Positions 9,468 through 17,193 of a stretch of 35,200 nucleotides of DNA are shown one piece after another. Position numbers and translations under genes: made by a program. How positions within the stretch are numbered: the first letter of the stretch is position 1; each line of letters opens with the position of its first letter. The stretch covers positions 1 to 35,200 of the forward strand of contig JANXUV010000210.1 of assembly GCA_025356085.1 (NCBI GenBank), read 5' to 3'. This DNA comes from Betaproteobacteria bacterium. Its GTDB lineage: Bacteria; Pseudomonadota; Gammaproteobacteria; Burkholderiales; SG8-39. A model generated the notes under the pieces. That model searched no databases. It was not told the DNA's origin and worked only from the letters and a program-made list of their open reading frames with translations.

Positions 9468-9962
9468 ATGAAACTGAACGCACTGAAACCGGCGCCGGGC
9501 TCCAACCAGCCGCGCCATCGCGTCGGCCGCGGCATGGGCTCGGGCTGGGGCAAGACCGCGGGCCTGGGCCACAAGGGCCAGCGCGCGCGCGCCGGCGGCT
9601 ACCACAAGGTCGGTTTCGAAGGCGGCCAGATGCCGCTACATCGCCGCTTGCCGAAGCGCGGCTTCGCGTCGCCGACGCGCAATGCGACCGCGGAAGTGCG
9701 CCTTTCCGATCTGCAGGACATGAAGGCGACCGAGATCGATTTTGCCGCGATGCAGGCCGAGCATGTGGTGCCGCGCGAGGCGATCCGCGCCAAAGTGATC
9801 CTGTCGGGCGAGTTGAAGCGCAAGATTTCCCTCAAGGGCGTGAAGGCGACCAAGGGCGCGCGTGCCGCGATCGAAGCCGCCGGCGGCAAGTACGAAGAAC
9901 CCGCGGCCGCTCCGGCGCCGCTGGACAAGCTGGTAGCCAAACCCAAGAAGGCGAAGGAGTAA
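9468..9962 (+). CDS. rplO: 50S ribosomal protein L15 with C-terminal extension
   Basis: The L15 core is clear: [20 protein letters not shown], the Gly-rich [20 protein letters not shown] stretch, and [18 protein letters not shown]. The usual length is about 144; this one is 164. The extra end ([20 protein letters not shown] and on to KE) is again Ala/Pro/Lys-rich. L15 is a late-assembly 50S protein. A GGAG inside the end of rpmD serves its ATG. Confidence 0.97.
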   Translation: MKLNALKPAPGSNQPRHRVGRGMGSGWGKTAGLGHKGQRARAGGYHKVGFEGGQMPLHRRLPKRGFASPTRNATAEVRLSDLQDMKATEIDFAAMQAEHVVPREAIRAKVILSGELKRKISLKGVKATKGARAAIEAAGGKYEEPAAAPAPLDKLVAKPKKAKE

Positions 9963-9968
9963 GCCGGC

Positions 9969-11291
9969 TTGGCGACCGCCCTTCCCGGCAAAGGCTCGAC
10001 CGCCCGTTATGGCGACCTGAAGAAACGGCTGCTGTTTCTTCTGGCGGCGCTGTTCGTGTTCCGCATTGGTGCGCACATCCCGGTGCCGGGCATCGACCCG
10101 AACGTGCTGGCCGAGCTGTTCAAGGGCCAGCAGGGCGGCATCCTCGGCATGTTCAACATGTTTTCCGGGGGCGCGCTGTCGCGCTTCACGATCTTCGCGC
10201 TTGGCATCATGCCGTACATCTCGGCGTCGATCATCATGCAGCTGATGACCGCGATCAACCCGCAACTGGAACAGCTGCGCAAGGAAGGCGAGACCGGCCG
10301 CCGCAAAATCACGCAGTACACGCGCTACGGCACGGTGGTACTGGCGCTGTTCCAGGCGACTGCGATCTCGATCGCGCTCGAGTCGCAGGCCAACCTGGTG
10401 CTGGAGCCGGGCCTGCTGTTCCGCGTCACCACGGTGACCACGCTGGTCACTGGCACCATGTTCCTGATGTGGCTGGGCGAGCAGATCACCGAGCGCGGCC
10501 TGGGCAACGGCATCTCGATCATCATCTTCGCCGGCATCGCCGCCGGCCTGCCGAACGCGATCGCCGGCACGCTCGAACTGGTGCGCACCGGCGCGATGCA
10601 TCCGCTCACCGCGCTGCTGATCGCCGTCGCGGTAATCGCAGTCACCGCTTTCGTGTGCTTCGTCGAGCGCGGCCAGCGCAAGATCCTGGTCAACTACGCC
10701 AAGCGCCAGGTCGGCAACCGCGTTTACGGCGGGCAGAGCTCGCACCTTCCGTTCAAGCTGAACATGTCGGGCGTGATCCCGCCGATCTTTGCCTCGTCGC
10801 TGATCCTGTTCCCGGCAACGCTGCTCTCCTGGTTCGGCTCGGCCGAGGGCTTTGTCTGGTTGCGAGACCTGTCCGGCACGTTGTCGCCGGGCGAGCCGAT
10901 CTATGTGATGCTGTACGCCGCGCTGATCGTGTTCTTCTGCTTCTTCTACACCGCGCTGCAATACAACCCGAAGGAAACCGCCGACAACCTGAAGAAGTCC
11001 GGCGCCTTCGTGCCCGGCATCCGGCCCGGCGAGCAGACCTCGAAATACCTCGAGAAAATCCTCACCCGCCTGACGCTGGCCGGCGCGATCTACGTCACGC
11101 TGGTCTGCCTGATGCCCGAGTTCCTGATCCTCAAGTGGAAGGTGCCTTTCTATTTCGGCGGCACCTCGCTGTTGATCATCGTGGTGGTGACAATGGATTT
11201 CATGGCCCAGGTGCAGGCCTACGTGATGACGCACCAATACGACAGCTTGCTGAAGAAGGCCAGCTTCAAGGGCGGAATGCCGGCCCGCTAG
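9969..11291 (+). CDS. secY: Protein translocase subunit SecY
   Basis: This 440-residue protein is the central channel subunit of SecYEG, which exports unfolded proteins and inserts membrane proteins. About ten hydrophobic segments are visible, along with [11 protein letters not shown] after segment 1, the plug-region [20 protein letters not shown], and the C5-loop residues [13 protein letters not shown]. The start is TTG at 9969 with GGAG at 9956-9959. No ATG gives the conserved N-terminus, so this non-ATG start is well supported. It is followed directly by rpmJ; infA, which often follows secY in Betaproteobacteria, is missing. Confidence 0.96.
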   Translation: MATALPGKGSTARYGDLKKRLLFLLAALFVFRIGAHIPVPGIDPNVLAELFKGQQGGILGMFNMFSGGALSRFTIFALGIMPYISASIIMQLMTAINPQLEQLRKEGETGRRKITQYTRYGTVVLALFQATAISIALESQANLVLEPGLLFRVTTVTTLVTGTMFLMWLGEQITERGLGNGISIIIFAGIAAGLPNAIAGTLELVRTGAMHPLTALLIAVAVIAVTAFVCFVERGQRKILVNYAKRQVGNRVYGGQSSHLPFKLNMSGVIPPIFASSLILFPATLLSWFGSAEGFVWLRDLSGTLSPGEPIYVMLYAALIVFFCFFYTALQYNPKETADNLKKSGAFVPGIRPGEQTSKYLEKILTRLTLAGAIYVTLVCLMPEFLILKWKVPFYFGGTSLLIIVVVTMDFMAQVQAYVMTHQYDSLLKKASFKGGMPAR

Positions 11292-11306
11292 GACAAGGAG
11301 AAGACG

Positions 11307-11420
11307 ATGAAAGTGATGGCTTCGGTAAAAAAGATCTGCCGCAAATGCAAAATCGTGCGGCGCAAGCGGGTGGTGCGCGTGATTTGCACCGATCCACGCC
11401 ATAAACAGCGGCAGGGATGA
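11307..11420 (+). CDS. rpmJ: 50S ribosomal protein L36
   Basis: This 37-codon gene reads [20 protein letters not shown], then continues to [11 protein letters not shown]. The zinc ligands of the Cys-containing L36 form are present: Cys11, Cys14, Cys27 and His32. L36 is the smallest 50S protein and organises 23S rRNA near the factor-binding region. An AAGGAG site lies seven bases upstream of the ATG. It closes the spc block and is followed by a promoter for the alpha operon. Confidence 0.96.
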   Translation: MKVMASVKKICRKCKIVRRKRVVRVICTDPRHKQRQG

Positions 11421-11438
11421 CGCTCGCGTCATTTCAGG

Positions 11439-11468
11439 TTGCTAAGACCTTGACGATATTGATATAAT
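11439..11468 (+). promoter_or_regulatory. Sigma70-type promoter for the alpha operon
   Basis: A perfect TATAAT (11463-11468) lies 18 bases downstream of TTGCTA (11439-11444), which matches the -35 consensus at four of six positions. It sits in the only AT-rich spot between rpmJ and rpsM, 26 bases before the rpsM ATG. A 10-base direct repeat ATTTCAGGTT flanks the promoter at 11431-11440 and 11467-11476, overlapping the -35 and -10 elements. The repeat could be a regulator site; that is inference. Confidence 0.75.
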
Positions 11469-11494
11469 TTCAGGTTCCCCGGAAGAAAACCGCC

Positions 11495-11875
11495 ATGGCC
11501 CGTATTGCAGGCATCAACATCCCGAACCACCAGCACGCCGGCATCGCGCTGACCGCGATCTACGGCATCGGCCGCTCGCGCGCGGCGGCGATCTGCATCG
11601 CCGCCGGCATCGAGCCGTCGCGCAAGATCAAGGATCTCACCGACGCCGAGATGGAGCGGATGCGCGAAGGCATCACGCGCCTCACGGTCGAAGGCGACCT
11701 GCGCCGAGAAGTGCAGATGTCGATCAAGCGCCTGATCGACCTGGGCTGCTACCGCGGCTCGCGCCACCGCAAGGGACTGCCGGTGCGCGGTCAGCGCACG
11801 AAAACCAATGCCCGCACGCGCAAGGGCCCGCGCAAGGCCGCGGTCAAGCAGAACGCGCCAGCCGGCAAGATTTAA
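11495..11875 (+). CDS. rpsM: 30S ribosomal protein S13
   Basis: This 126-residue protein is S13: [20 protein letters not shown], the helix-hairpin-helix [12 protein letters not shown], and the conserved basic end [20 protein letters not shown] and [10 protein letters not shown]13 contacts the P-site tRNA and forms bridges B1a/B1b. It is the first gene of the alpha operon behind its own promoter. The length is a few residues above the usual because of the end [12 protein letters not shown]. Confidence 0.97.
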   Translation: MARIAGINIPNHQHAGIALTAIYGIGRSRAAAICIAAGIEPSRKIKDLTDAEMERMREGITRLTVEGDLRREVQMSIKRLIDLGCYRGSRHRKGLPVRGQRTKTNARTRKGPRKAAVKQNAPAGKI

Positions 11876-11890
11876 CCAGGACCCGAACCC

Positions 11891-12319
11891 ATGGCAACCA
11901 AACCCACCGCACCGTCGTCGCAGCAGCTGCAGCAGACCGCTTCGGCGCGCGCGCGCAAGAAGGTGAAGAAGAACGTCGCCGAGGGCATCGCCCACGTGCA
12001 CGCGTCCTTCAACAACACCATCGTCACCATCACTGATCGCCAGGGCAACACGCTGTCCTGGGCGACTTCGGGCAACGCCGGCTTCAAGGGCTCGCGCAAA
12101 TCGACGCCGTTCGCGGCGCAGATGGCGGCCGAGCGCGCGGGGCGCGCGGCGCAGGAATGCGGCGTGAAGAACATCGAAGTGCGCATCAAGGGACCCGGCC
12201 CGGGCCGCGAATCCGCGGTGCGCGCGCTGAATGCGATCGGCCTGAAAATCGGCTCGATCGCCGACGTCACCCCCGTACCGCATAACGGCTGCCGCGCCCC
12301 CAAGCGCCGCCGGGTCTAA
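11891..12319 (+). CDS. rpsK: 30S ribosomal protein S11
   Basis: The S11 core is standard: [22 protein letters not shown], split by nothing, then [17 protein letters not shown] and the end [14 protein letters not shown] (first string trimmed here in meaning to its [15 protein letters not shown] core). S11 forms part of the mRNA exit platform with S7 and S18. At 142 residues it is about 13 longer than usual, owing to an N-terminal Gln/Ser/Ala-rich extension ([19 protein letters not shown]). Confidence 0.96.
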   Translation: MATKPTAPSSQQLQQTASARARKKVKKNVAEGIAHVHASFNNTIVTITDRQGNTLSWATSGNAGFKGSRKSTPFAAQMAAERAGRAAQECGVKNIEVRIKGPGPGRESAVRALNAIGLKIGSIADVTPVPHNGCRAPKRRRV

Positions 12320-12342
12320 CAGAGTAAGAGTCAGGAGAACGC

Positions 12343-12972
12343 ATGGCCAGAAATCTCGATGCGAAGTGCCGTCAGTGCCGCAGGGAAGGCGAGAAGCTCT
12401 TCCTGAAGGGCGAAAAATGCTTTACCGACAAGTGCGCCATCGAGCGCCGCAACTACGCGCCCGGCCAGCACGGCCAGAAGAGCGGCGCGCGCCTCTCGGA
12501 TTACGGCAAGCAGCTGCGCGAAAAACAGAAGACGCGCCGCATTTACGGCGTGCTCGAGCGGCAGTTCCGCAAGACCTACGCCGAAGCCTCGCGCTCCAAG
12601 GGAGTCACCGGCGAGCGCCTGCTGCAGCTGCTTGAAGCGCGCCTGGACAACGTCACCTATCGCATGGGTTTCGGCGTGTCGCGCAGCGAAGCGCGCCAGG
12701 TGGTCCGGCACAACGGCATCCTGGTGAACGGCAAGCGGGTCAACATCCCCTCCTACGAGGTGAGCCCGGGCGACGTCATCGAGGTCGCCGAGAAGTCGAA
12801 GGCGCAATTGCGCATCAAGGCCTCCGCCGAGGCCGCGGAATCACGCGGCATCCCGGAGTGGATGGAAGTGGATACCAAGGCGCTCAAGGGCAAGTTCAAG
12901 GCCCTGCCGGCGCGTACCGAGCTGCCCTCGACTGTGAACGAGAGCCTGATCATCGAACTGTATTCGAAGTAA
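12343..12972 (+). CDS. rpsD: 30S ribosomal protein S4, four-cysteine (putative zinc) form
   Basis: This 209-residue protein has normal S4 length, with [20 protein letters not shown], the S4 RNA-binding domain [20 protein letters not shown], and the usual C-terminus [11 protein letters not shown]4 initiates 16S assembly and guards decoding fidelity. The N-terminus has Cys9, Cys12, Cys26 and Cys31, spaced like the zinc-binding S4 of Thermus; many bacteria have lost these cysteines. In E. coli S4 represses the alpha operon, but no pseudoknot was traced here. Confidence 0.97.
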   Translation: MARNLDAKCRQCRREGEKLFLKGEKCFTDKCAIERRNYAPGQHGQKSGARLSDYGKQLREKQKTRRIYGVLERQFRKTYAEASRSKGVTGERLLQLLEARLDNVTYRMGFGVSRSEARQVVRHNGILVNGKRVNIPSYEVSPGDVIEVAEKSKAQLRIKASAEAAESRGIPEWMEVDTKALKGKFKALPARTELPSTVNESLIIELYSK

Positions 12973-12986
12973 CGAGGTAGCCCCAC

Positions 12987-13970
12987 ATGCCCCAGACCGG
13001 ATTCCTGAAGCCGCGCATCGTCGATGTGCAAAACCTTTCCCCGTCGCATGCCAAGGTGACGATGGAGCCCTTCGAGCGCGGCTACGGCCACACGCTCGGC
13101 AACGCGCTGCGCCGCGTGCTGCTCTCCTCGATGCCCGGCTATGCGCCGACCGAGGTGCAGATCGCCGGCGTGGTGCACGAATACTCGACGCTCGACGGCG
13201 TGCGCGAGGACATCGTCGATATCCTGCTCAACCTGAAGGGCGTGGTGTTCCGCCTGCACAACCGCAGCGAAGCCATCCTGACGCTGAAGAAAAAGGGCGA
13301 AGGCCCGGTCACCGCGGGCGACATCGAGCCCTCGCACGACGTCGAAGTGGTCAATCCGGGCCACGTCATCGCCAACCTGTCGGCTGGCGGCAAGATCGAG
13401 CTGCAGCTGAAGGTGGAAGCGGGCCGCGGCTACCTGCCCGGCAACATGCGCTACCTGCCGGAAGAGACCAAGGGCATCGGCCGCATCGTGCTCGACGCTT
13501 CCTTCAGCCCGGTGCGCCGCGTGTCCTACCTGGTCGATTCGGCGCGGGTTGAACAGCGCACCGACCTGGACAAGCTGATCCTCGATATCGAGACCAACGG
13601 CGCGATCGAGCCGGAAGAAGCGGTGCGCTACGCGGCCCGCATCCTGGTGGACCAACTGTCGGTGTTCGCGCAGCTCGAAGGCACCGCGCTGCCGACCGAG
13701 GAGAAGAAGGCGGTCGCCGTCGATCCGATCCTGTTGCGCCCGGTCGATGACCTGGAGCTGACCGTGCGCTCGGCGAATTGCCTGAAGGCCGAGAACATCT
13801 ATTACATCGGCGACCTGATCCAGCGCTCGGAGACCGAGCTGCTGAAGACCCCGAACCTGGGCCGCAAGTCGCTCAACGAAATCAAGGAAGTGCTCGCCTC
13901 CAGGGGGCTGACCTTGGGAATGAAGTTGGAGAACTGGCCGCCGGCCGGGCTCGAGCATCACCGCGCCTAA
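12987..13970 (+). CDS. rpoA: DNA-directed RNA polymerase subunit alpha
   Basis: This 327-residue protein has the full domain set. The N-terminal dimerisation domain (about 1-235) includes [20 protein letters not shown], and the C-terminal domain (about 250-320) includes [20 protein letters not shown] and [16 protein letters not shown]. The DNA- and activator-contact residues of the alphaCTD (Arg, Asn, Cys, Lys of RSANCLK; Gly, Lys, Ser of LGRKS) are kept. Alpha assembles RNA polymerase and binds UP elements. It lies in the normal alpha operon position between rpsD and rplQ. Confidence 0.98.
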   Translation: MPQTGFLKPRIVDVQNLSPSHAKVTMEPFERGYGHTLGNALRRVLLSSMPGYAPTEVQIAGVVHEYSTLDGVREDIVDILLNLKGVVFRLHNRSEAILTLKKKGEGPVTAGDIEPSHDVEVVNPGHVIANLSAGGKIELQLKVEAGRGYLPGNMRYLPEETKGIGRIVLDASFSPVRRVSYLVDSARVEQRTDLDKLILDIETNGAIEPEEAVRYAARILVDQLSVFAQLEGTALPTEEKKAVAVDPILLRPVDDLELTVRSANCLKAENIYYIGDLIQRSETELLKTPNLGRKSLNEIKEVLASRGLTLGMKLENWPPAGLEHHRA

Positions 13971-13994
13971 TTTCAGGGAAGCACAGGAAGCACC

Positions 13995-14423
13995 ATGCGC
14001 CACGGCCACGGACTACGCAAACTAAATCGGACGACCAGCCACCGGCTCGCCATGTTCCGCAACATGGCGAACTCGCTGCTGACGCACGAGGAAATCAGCA
14101 CCACGCTGCCCAAGGCGAAGGAATTGCGCCGCGTCGTGGAGCCGATGATCACCCTCGGCAAGACGGCGACGCTGGCGAATCGCCGGCTGGCGTACAACCG
14201 CCTGCGCGACAACGGCACGGTGGCCAAGCTGTTCGCCGAGCTGGGGCCGCGCTACGCCAAGCGCAAGGGCGGTTACCTGCGAATTCTCAAGAGCGGTTTT
14301 CGCAAGGGCGACAACGCGCCAATGGCGCTGGTGAGCCTGCTGGACCGCCCGGATCTCGCGGCTGCCCCCGCCAAGGGCGAGGCAAAAAAGAGCGAGAAGA
14401 AGGAAGCCGCCAAGGCCGCTTGA
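13995..14423 (+). CDS. rplQ: 50S ribosomal protein L17 with basic C-terminal tail
   Basis: The L17 core starts [20 protein letters not shown] and includes [20 protein letters not shown] and [20 protein letters not shown]17 lies near the tunnel exit beside L32 and L22. The family is about 127-131 residues; this one is 142. The extra end ([16 protein letters not shown]) is a charged Lys/Glu/Ala tail. It is the last alpha operon gene and converges with the glycerate kinase gene three bases away. Confidence 0.97.
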   Translation: MRHGHGLRKLNRTTSHRLAMFRNMANSLLTHEEISTTLPKAKELRRVVEPMITLGKTATLANRRLAYNRLRDNGTVAKLFAELGPRYAKRKGGYLRILKSGFRKGDNAPMALVSLLDRPDLAAAPAKGEAKKSEKKEAAKAA

Positions 14424-14437
14424 TCCCTAGAGGATCA
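14421..14437. terminator. Small hairpin between convergent rplQ and glycerate kinase genes
   Basis: TGATCC at 14421-14426 pairs with GGATCA at 14432-14437 around CTAGA. It contains the rplQ TGA and the opposite-strand TAG. The six-base stem has no T-run on either strand, so if it ends transcripts it would be weak. No other terminator separates the ribosomal block from the catabolic block. Confidence 0.35.
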
Positions 14438-15701
14438 GGATCGCCCGGTAGTCGTTGACGTTGGTGCGGGTAGGGCCCGTGACCACCAGGTCGCCGAGCG
14501 CAGAGAAAATTCCATAGCTGTCGTTGGCTGCGAGGTACTTCCTCGCGTCGAGGCCTAGTGCGAGAGCGCGCGCGAGGGAATCCGGGGCGAGCAGGGCGCC
14601 GGCGTTGTCTTCCGAGCCGTCGATGCCATCGGTGTCCGCGGCGATTGCATGCACATCAGCGATATCACCCAGTTCGACGCCAAGCGCGAGCAGAAATTCG
14701 CCGCAACGTCCGCCGCGTCCGTTGCTGCGGCGGACGGTCACCGTGCATTCGCCGCCCGAGAGCAACGCGACGGGCGGCTTGAATGGCGAGCCGTAAGTGC
14801 GGATTTCGCGCACCAGCGCGGCCATCACCTTGGCAACCTCCTTCGCCTCGCCGGTGATCGAATCGCCCAGGATCACCGGCTGGATGCCGTTGTCGCGGAA
14901 CAGTTTCGCTGCCGCTTCCAGCGAACCTCGCGCGCTCGCGATGACAAGGTTCTCCACGTTCTCGAACACCGGCGAGCCGGGCTTCGGTGTTTCCTCGCGC
15001 TCGCCGCGCAGCCCCGAGATCAGGTGCTTGAGCACCGCCTGCGGCGGCTTGATGTCGAAGCGGTTCAATACGTCCACCGCGTCCTGGAAGGTGGTCGGAT
15101 CCGGCGCGCATGGGCCCGAGGCGACATGGGTGGCGGCGTCCCCCGTCACGTCGGAGATGATCAGCGTGCGCACGGGAGCCTTGCAGGCGGCGGCCAGGCG
15201 GCCGCCCTGGATCTGCGACAGGTGCTTGCGGACCGTGTTGATCTCCTGGATGACGGCGCCGCTCTTCAGGAGGTCGCGCGTCACGGCGCGCAGGTCCGCG
15301 ATTGTCACCCCGTCTACCGGCAGCGACAGCAGTGCCGAGCCGCCCCCCGAGACCAGTGCAAGCAGCATGTCCATCGGCTTGATGGCCCGGGCCGCACCGA
15401 GCATTTCGCGAGCGGCCGTTTCACCCGCCTCATCGGGTACCGGGTGTCCGGCCTCGACCCAGCGGATGCGTTCCAGCGGCAGGGCGTGGCCGTAGCGCGT
15501 CAGCGCGATGCCGAACAGCTTCTTGTCGGCGGGCCAGTGGCGTTCCACCGCCAGCGCCATCGAGGCGGCCGCCTTGCCGGCCGCGAGCACCAGCGTGCGG
15601 CCGTCGGGTGGCTTGGGCAGATGCGCGGGAACGATCTCGAGCGGATCTGCGGCGGCGACCGCGGCACGGAAACTGGCTTCGAGGAATTCCCTGGGGGTCA
15701 G
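14427..15701 (-). CDS. Glycerate 2-kinase (MOFRL family), probable CTG start
   Basis: This is a GckA/TtuD-type glycerate 2-kinase, which phosphorylates D-glycerate with ATP. It has VLAAGKAAASMALAVERHWP near the N-terminus, LVSGGGSALLSLPVDGV, and the C-terminal MOFRL features DTDGIDGSEDNAGA and GPTRTNVNDYRA. A GTG at 15590 would cut off about 37 conserved residues. Upstream, the reading frame gives LTPREFLEASFRAAVAAADP from a CTG at 15699-15701. That CTG lies eight bases after GAGGAG and overlaps the upstream stop as CTGA. With that start the protein is 424 residues, normal for the family. It is the last gene of the gentisate dioxygenase operon. It could be mislabelled hydroxypyruvate reductase. 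Confidence 0.85.
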   Translation of the reverse strand: MTPREFLEASFRAAVAAADPLEIVPAHLPKPPDGRTLVLAAGKAAASMALAVERHWPADKKLFGIALTRYGHALPLERIRWVEAGHPVPDEAGETAAREMLGAARAIKPMDMLLALVSGGGSALLSLPVDGVTIADLRAVTRDLLKSGAVIQEINTVRKHLSQIQGGRLAAACKAPVRTLIISDVTGDAATHVASGPCAPDPTTFQDAVDVLNRFDIKPPQAVLKHLISGLRGEREETPKPGSPVFENVENLVIASARGSLEAAAKLFRDNGIQPVILGDSITGEAKEVAKVMAALVREIRTYGSPFKPPVALLSGGECTVTVRRSNGRGGRCGEFLLALGVELGDIADVHAIAADTDGIDGSEDNAGALLAPDSLARALALGLDARKYLAANDSYGIFSALGDLVVTGPTRTNVNDYRAILIL

Positions 15702-16348
15702 CCGAAGCGCTCCTCGGGGTGGTCAACCGGGGCCGCGCCTCTGAGGTTGTAGAGCACCGGATAAGCCTCGCGGAACGCCTGCATGATCTCCGCTACCGGC
15801 ACGTCGGCATGGCTGCCGCGGTCGCGCAGGTACTCCATGTGGCGGCGGTCTTCTTCGTCGAAGGGATGGAAGATCGAGTCTTCGCGGCCGTCGAATTCAA
15901 GCGGCTTCACCTTGAAGCGGCGGCACAGTTCGATGTTGAAGGCCGGCGTTGCCTTGACCCAGCGGCCTTCCAGCAGCAGTTCGGCATAGCCGTGATACAC
16001 GAACAGGTCCGAGCCCATACGCTCGCGCAGCGCTGGCGTGGTGAGGTGGTTCTTGACGTCGGCGAAGCCGACGCGGGCCGCAATCCCGTCCGCGCGCGCG
16101 CAGGCCGCGAGCAGCGCCGCCTTGCCGATGCAGAAGCCTTCGCCGGCGGTGACGCACTGCGAGGCCTGGAATGCCCCTTCCATCGAGAAATCAAGGAACG
16201 GGTTGTAGCGGATGCCGTCGCGCACGGCGTAGTACAGGGATACCGCCCGGGCGAGCGGATCCTTTCCTGCAGCATTCTTCTTCGCAAAGGAAATCACGGC
16301 CGGATGCCCGCTGTCGATGTAGCGCCCGGGGTCGAGGAATTCCTTCAT
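15698..16348 (-). CDS. Transglutaminase-like domain protein
   Basis: This 216-residue protein has the transglutaminase/protease-like core: GEGFCIGKAALLAACARADG with Cys73 as the expected nucleophile, and VYHGYAELLLEGRWVKATPA with His119. The third triad residue, Asp in the usual DPT motif after W, appears replaced: the local sequence is KATPAFN. The protein may therefore use another residue or have lost activity. No signal peptide is seen, so it is cytoplasmic. It overlaps both neighbours by 4 bases (ATGA at 16345-16348 and CTGA at 15698-15701). The substrate is unknown; members of this family sit in aromatic-degradation operons, but I know of no established role. Confidence 0.8.
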   Translation of the reverse strand: MKEFLDPGRYIDSGHPAVISFAKKNAAGKDPLARAVSLYYAVRDGIRYNPFLDFSMEGAFQASQCVTAGEGFCIGKAALLAACARADGIAARVGFADVKNHLTTPALRERMGSDLFVYHGYAELLLEGRWVKATPAFNIELCRRFKVKPLEFDGREDSIFHPFDEEDRRHMEYLRDRGSHADVPVAEIMQAFREAYPVLYNLRGAAPVDHPEERFG

Positions 16349-17193
16349 CGATCGAGCTGCATCAGGCGCCGCGCGCCGGCAAAGAGCGCGCTGGAGGGCA
16401 CGGCGAGCCCTTCCAGCACCGAGAAGTGGTTGGTGCCGGGCATGGCGATGTCGGCCGCCACGCTGCCGCGCCAGCGCTCGCGCAGCAACGCGTTCTGGCG
16501 TTTGAATTCCGAGCTCTCGTCGCCGCCCACGCAGGTCATCACCGGCGCGCGCGTCGCCGGGGGCAGAAACGCGGGCGAGGCCTTGACCGCCGCTGCCTCA
16601 TCCAGGCGCAGATCGCCGTTTAGCCATTCCACCTGCACCATCGGCCGCAGGTCATAGATGCCGCTGATCGCGAGGCCGCCCTTGAACAGATCCTTCGGCA
16701 GCCGCGCGTCCAGCGCCGGCCACACCGCGGCCATCATCATTGCGGTGAGGTGACCGCCCGCGGAATGGCCCGAAACGAAGAGCCGGTCCTCGTCCATGCC
16801 GTATTCCTCGGCATGCAGCCAGAGCCAGCGGCCCGCGCGCAGCATCTGGCGCACGATTTCCTCCACCGTCACCATCGGGCAGAGGTCATAGTTCACCACC
16901 GCCAGCGATACGCCAGCGTCCACCCAGGCCGGCGCGAGGCACGAGAAATCCTGCTTGTCGCGCGAGCGCCAGTAGCCGCCATGGATGAACATCATGCAGC
17001 TGCCGTCGCCCTTGCGCGCCGGAAAGATGTCCATGGTCTCGCCGGTGGCGTTGCCGTAGTGCTGGTCGAGATGGCAGGTCATCGTCGCGCGCGCGCGTTC
17101 CGAGCCCTGCATCCAGTGCGCAACCCACTTCTCGTTGTCGGGAACCAGCGCGCGGTTGTCGTACTCGCGAGAGTAGAAGGCTGGATCACTCAC
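16345..17193 (-). CDS. Alpha/beta hydrolase (arylformamidase/esterase-like)
   Basis: This 282-residue protein is an alpha/beta hydrolase with the oxyanion motif HGGYW (residues 71-75), the nucleophile elbow GHSAGG (Ser144), a likely acid Asp in CVGGDESSEF, and the catalytic His in PGTNHFSVLEG. HGGYW plus GHSAGG is typical of kynurenine formamidase-like and carboxylesterase enzymes. The chosen start is GTG at 17193, with GGGAG eight bases upstream and a 4-base GTGA overlap with the dioxygenase stop; the frame stays open six codons further. In this operon it may act on a ring-cleavage product or an aryl ester or thioester, which is inference. Confidence 0.83.
   Translation of the reverse strand: MSDPAFYSREYDNRALVPDNEKWVAHWMQGSERARATMTCHLDQHYGNATGETMDIFPARKGDGSCMMFIHGGYWRSRDKQDFSCLAPAWVDAGVSLAVVNYDLCPMVTVEEIVRQMLRAGRWLWLHAEEYGMDEDRLFVSGHSAGGHLTAMMMAAVWPALDARLPKDLFKGGLAISGIYDLRPMVQVEWLNGDLRLDEAAAVKASPAFLPPATRAPVMTCVGGDESSEFKRQNALLRERWRGSVAADIAMPGTNHFSVLEGLAVPSSALFAGARRLMQLDR

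Noticed and set aside
9636-11432. Long open frame of about 598 codons on the minus strand opposite rplO and secY
   Set aside because: Its His/Arg/Gln/Ala-rich translation is the mirror of GC-rich codons of secY and rplO, and the plus strand has clear ribosomal and SecY proteins.
11450-11468. TTGACG followed by TATAAT upstream of rpsM
   Set aside because: The spacing is only seven bases, too short for sigma70. TTGCTA at 11439-11444 with an 18-base spacer fits better.
14649-15752. Open plus-strand frame opposite the glycerate kinase gene
   Set aside because: The minus strand encodes a recognisable MOFRL-family kinase with normal length; the plus frame has no family motifs.
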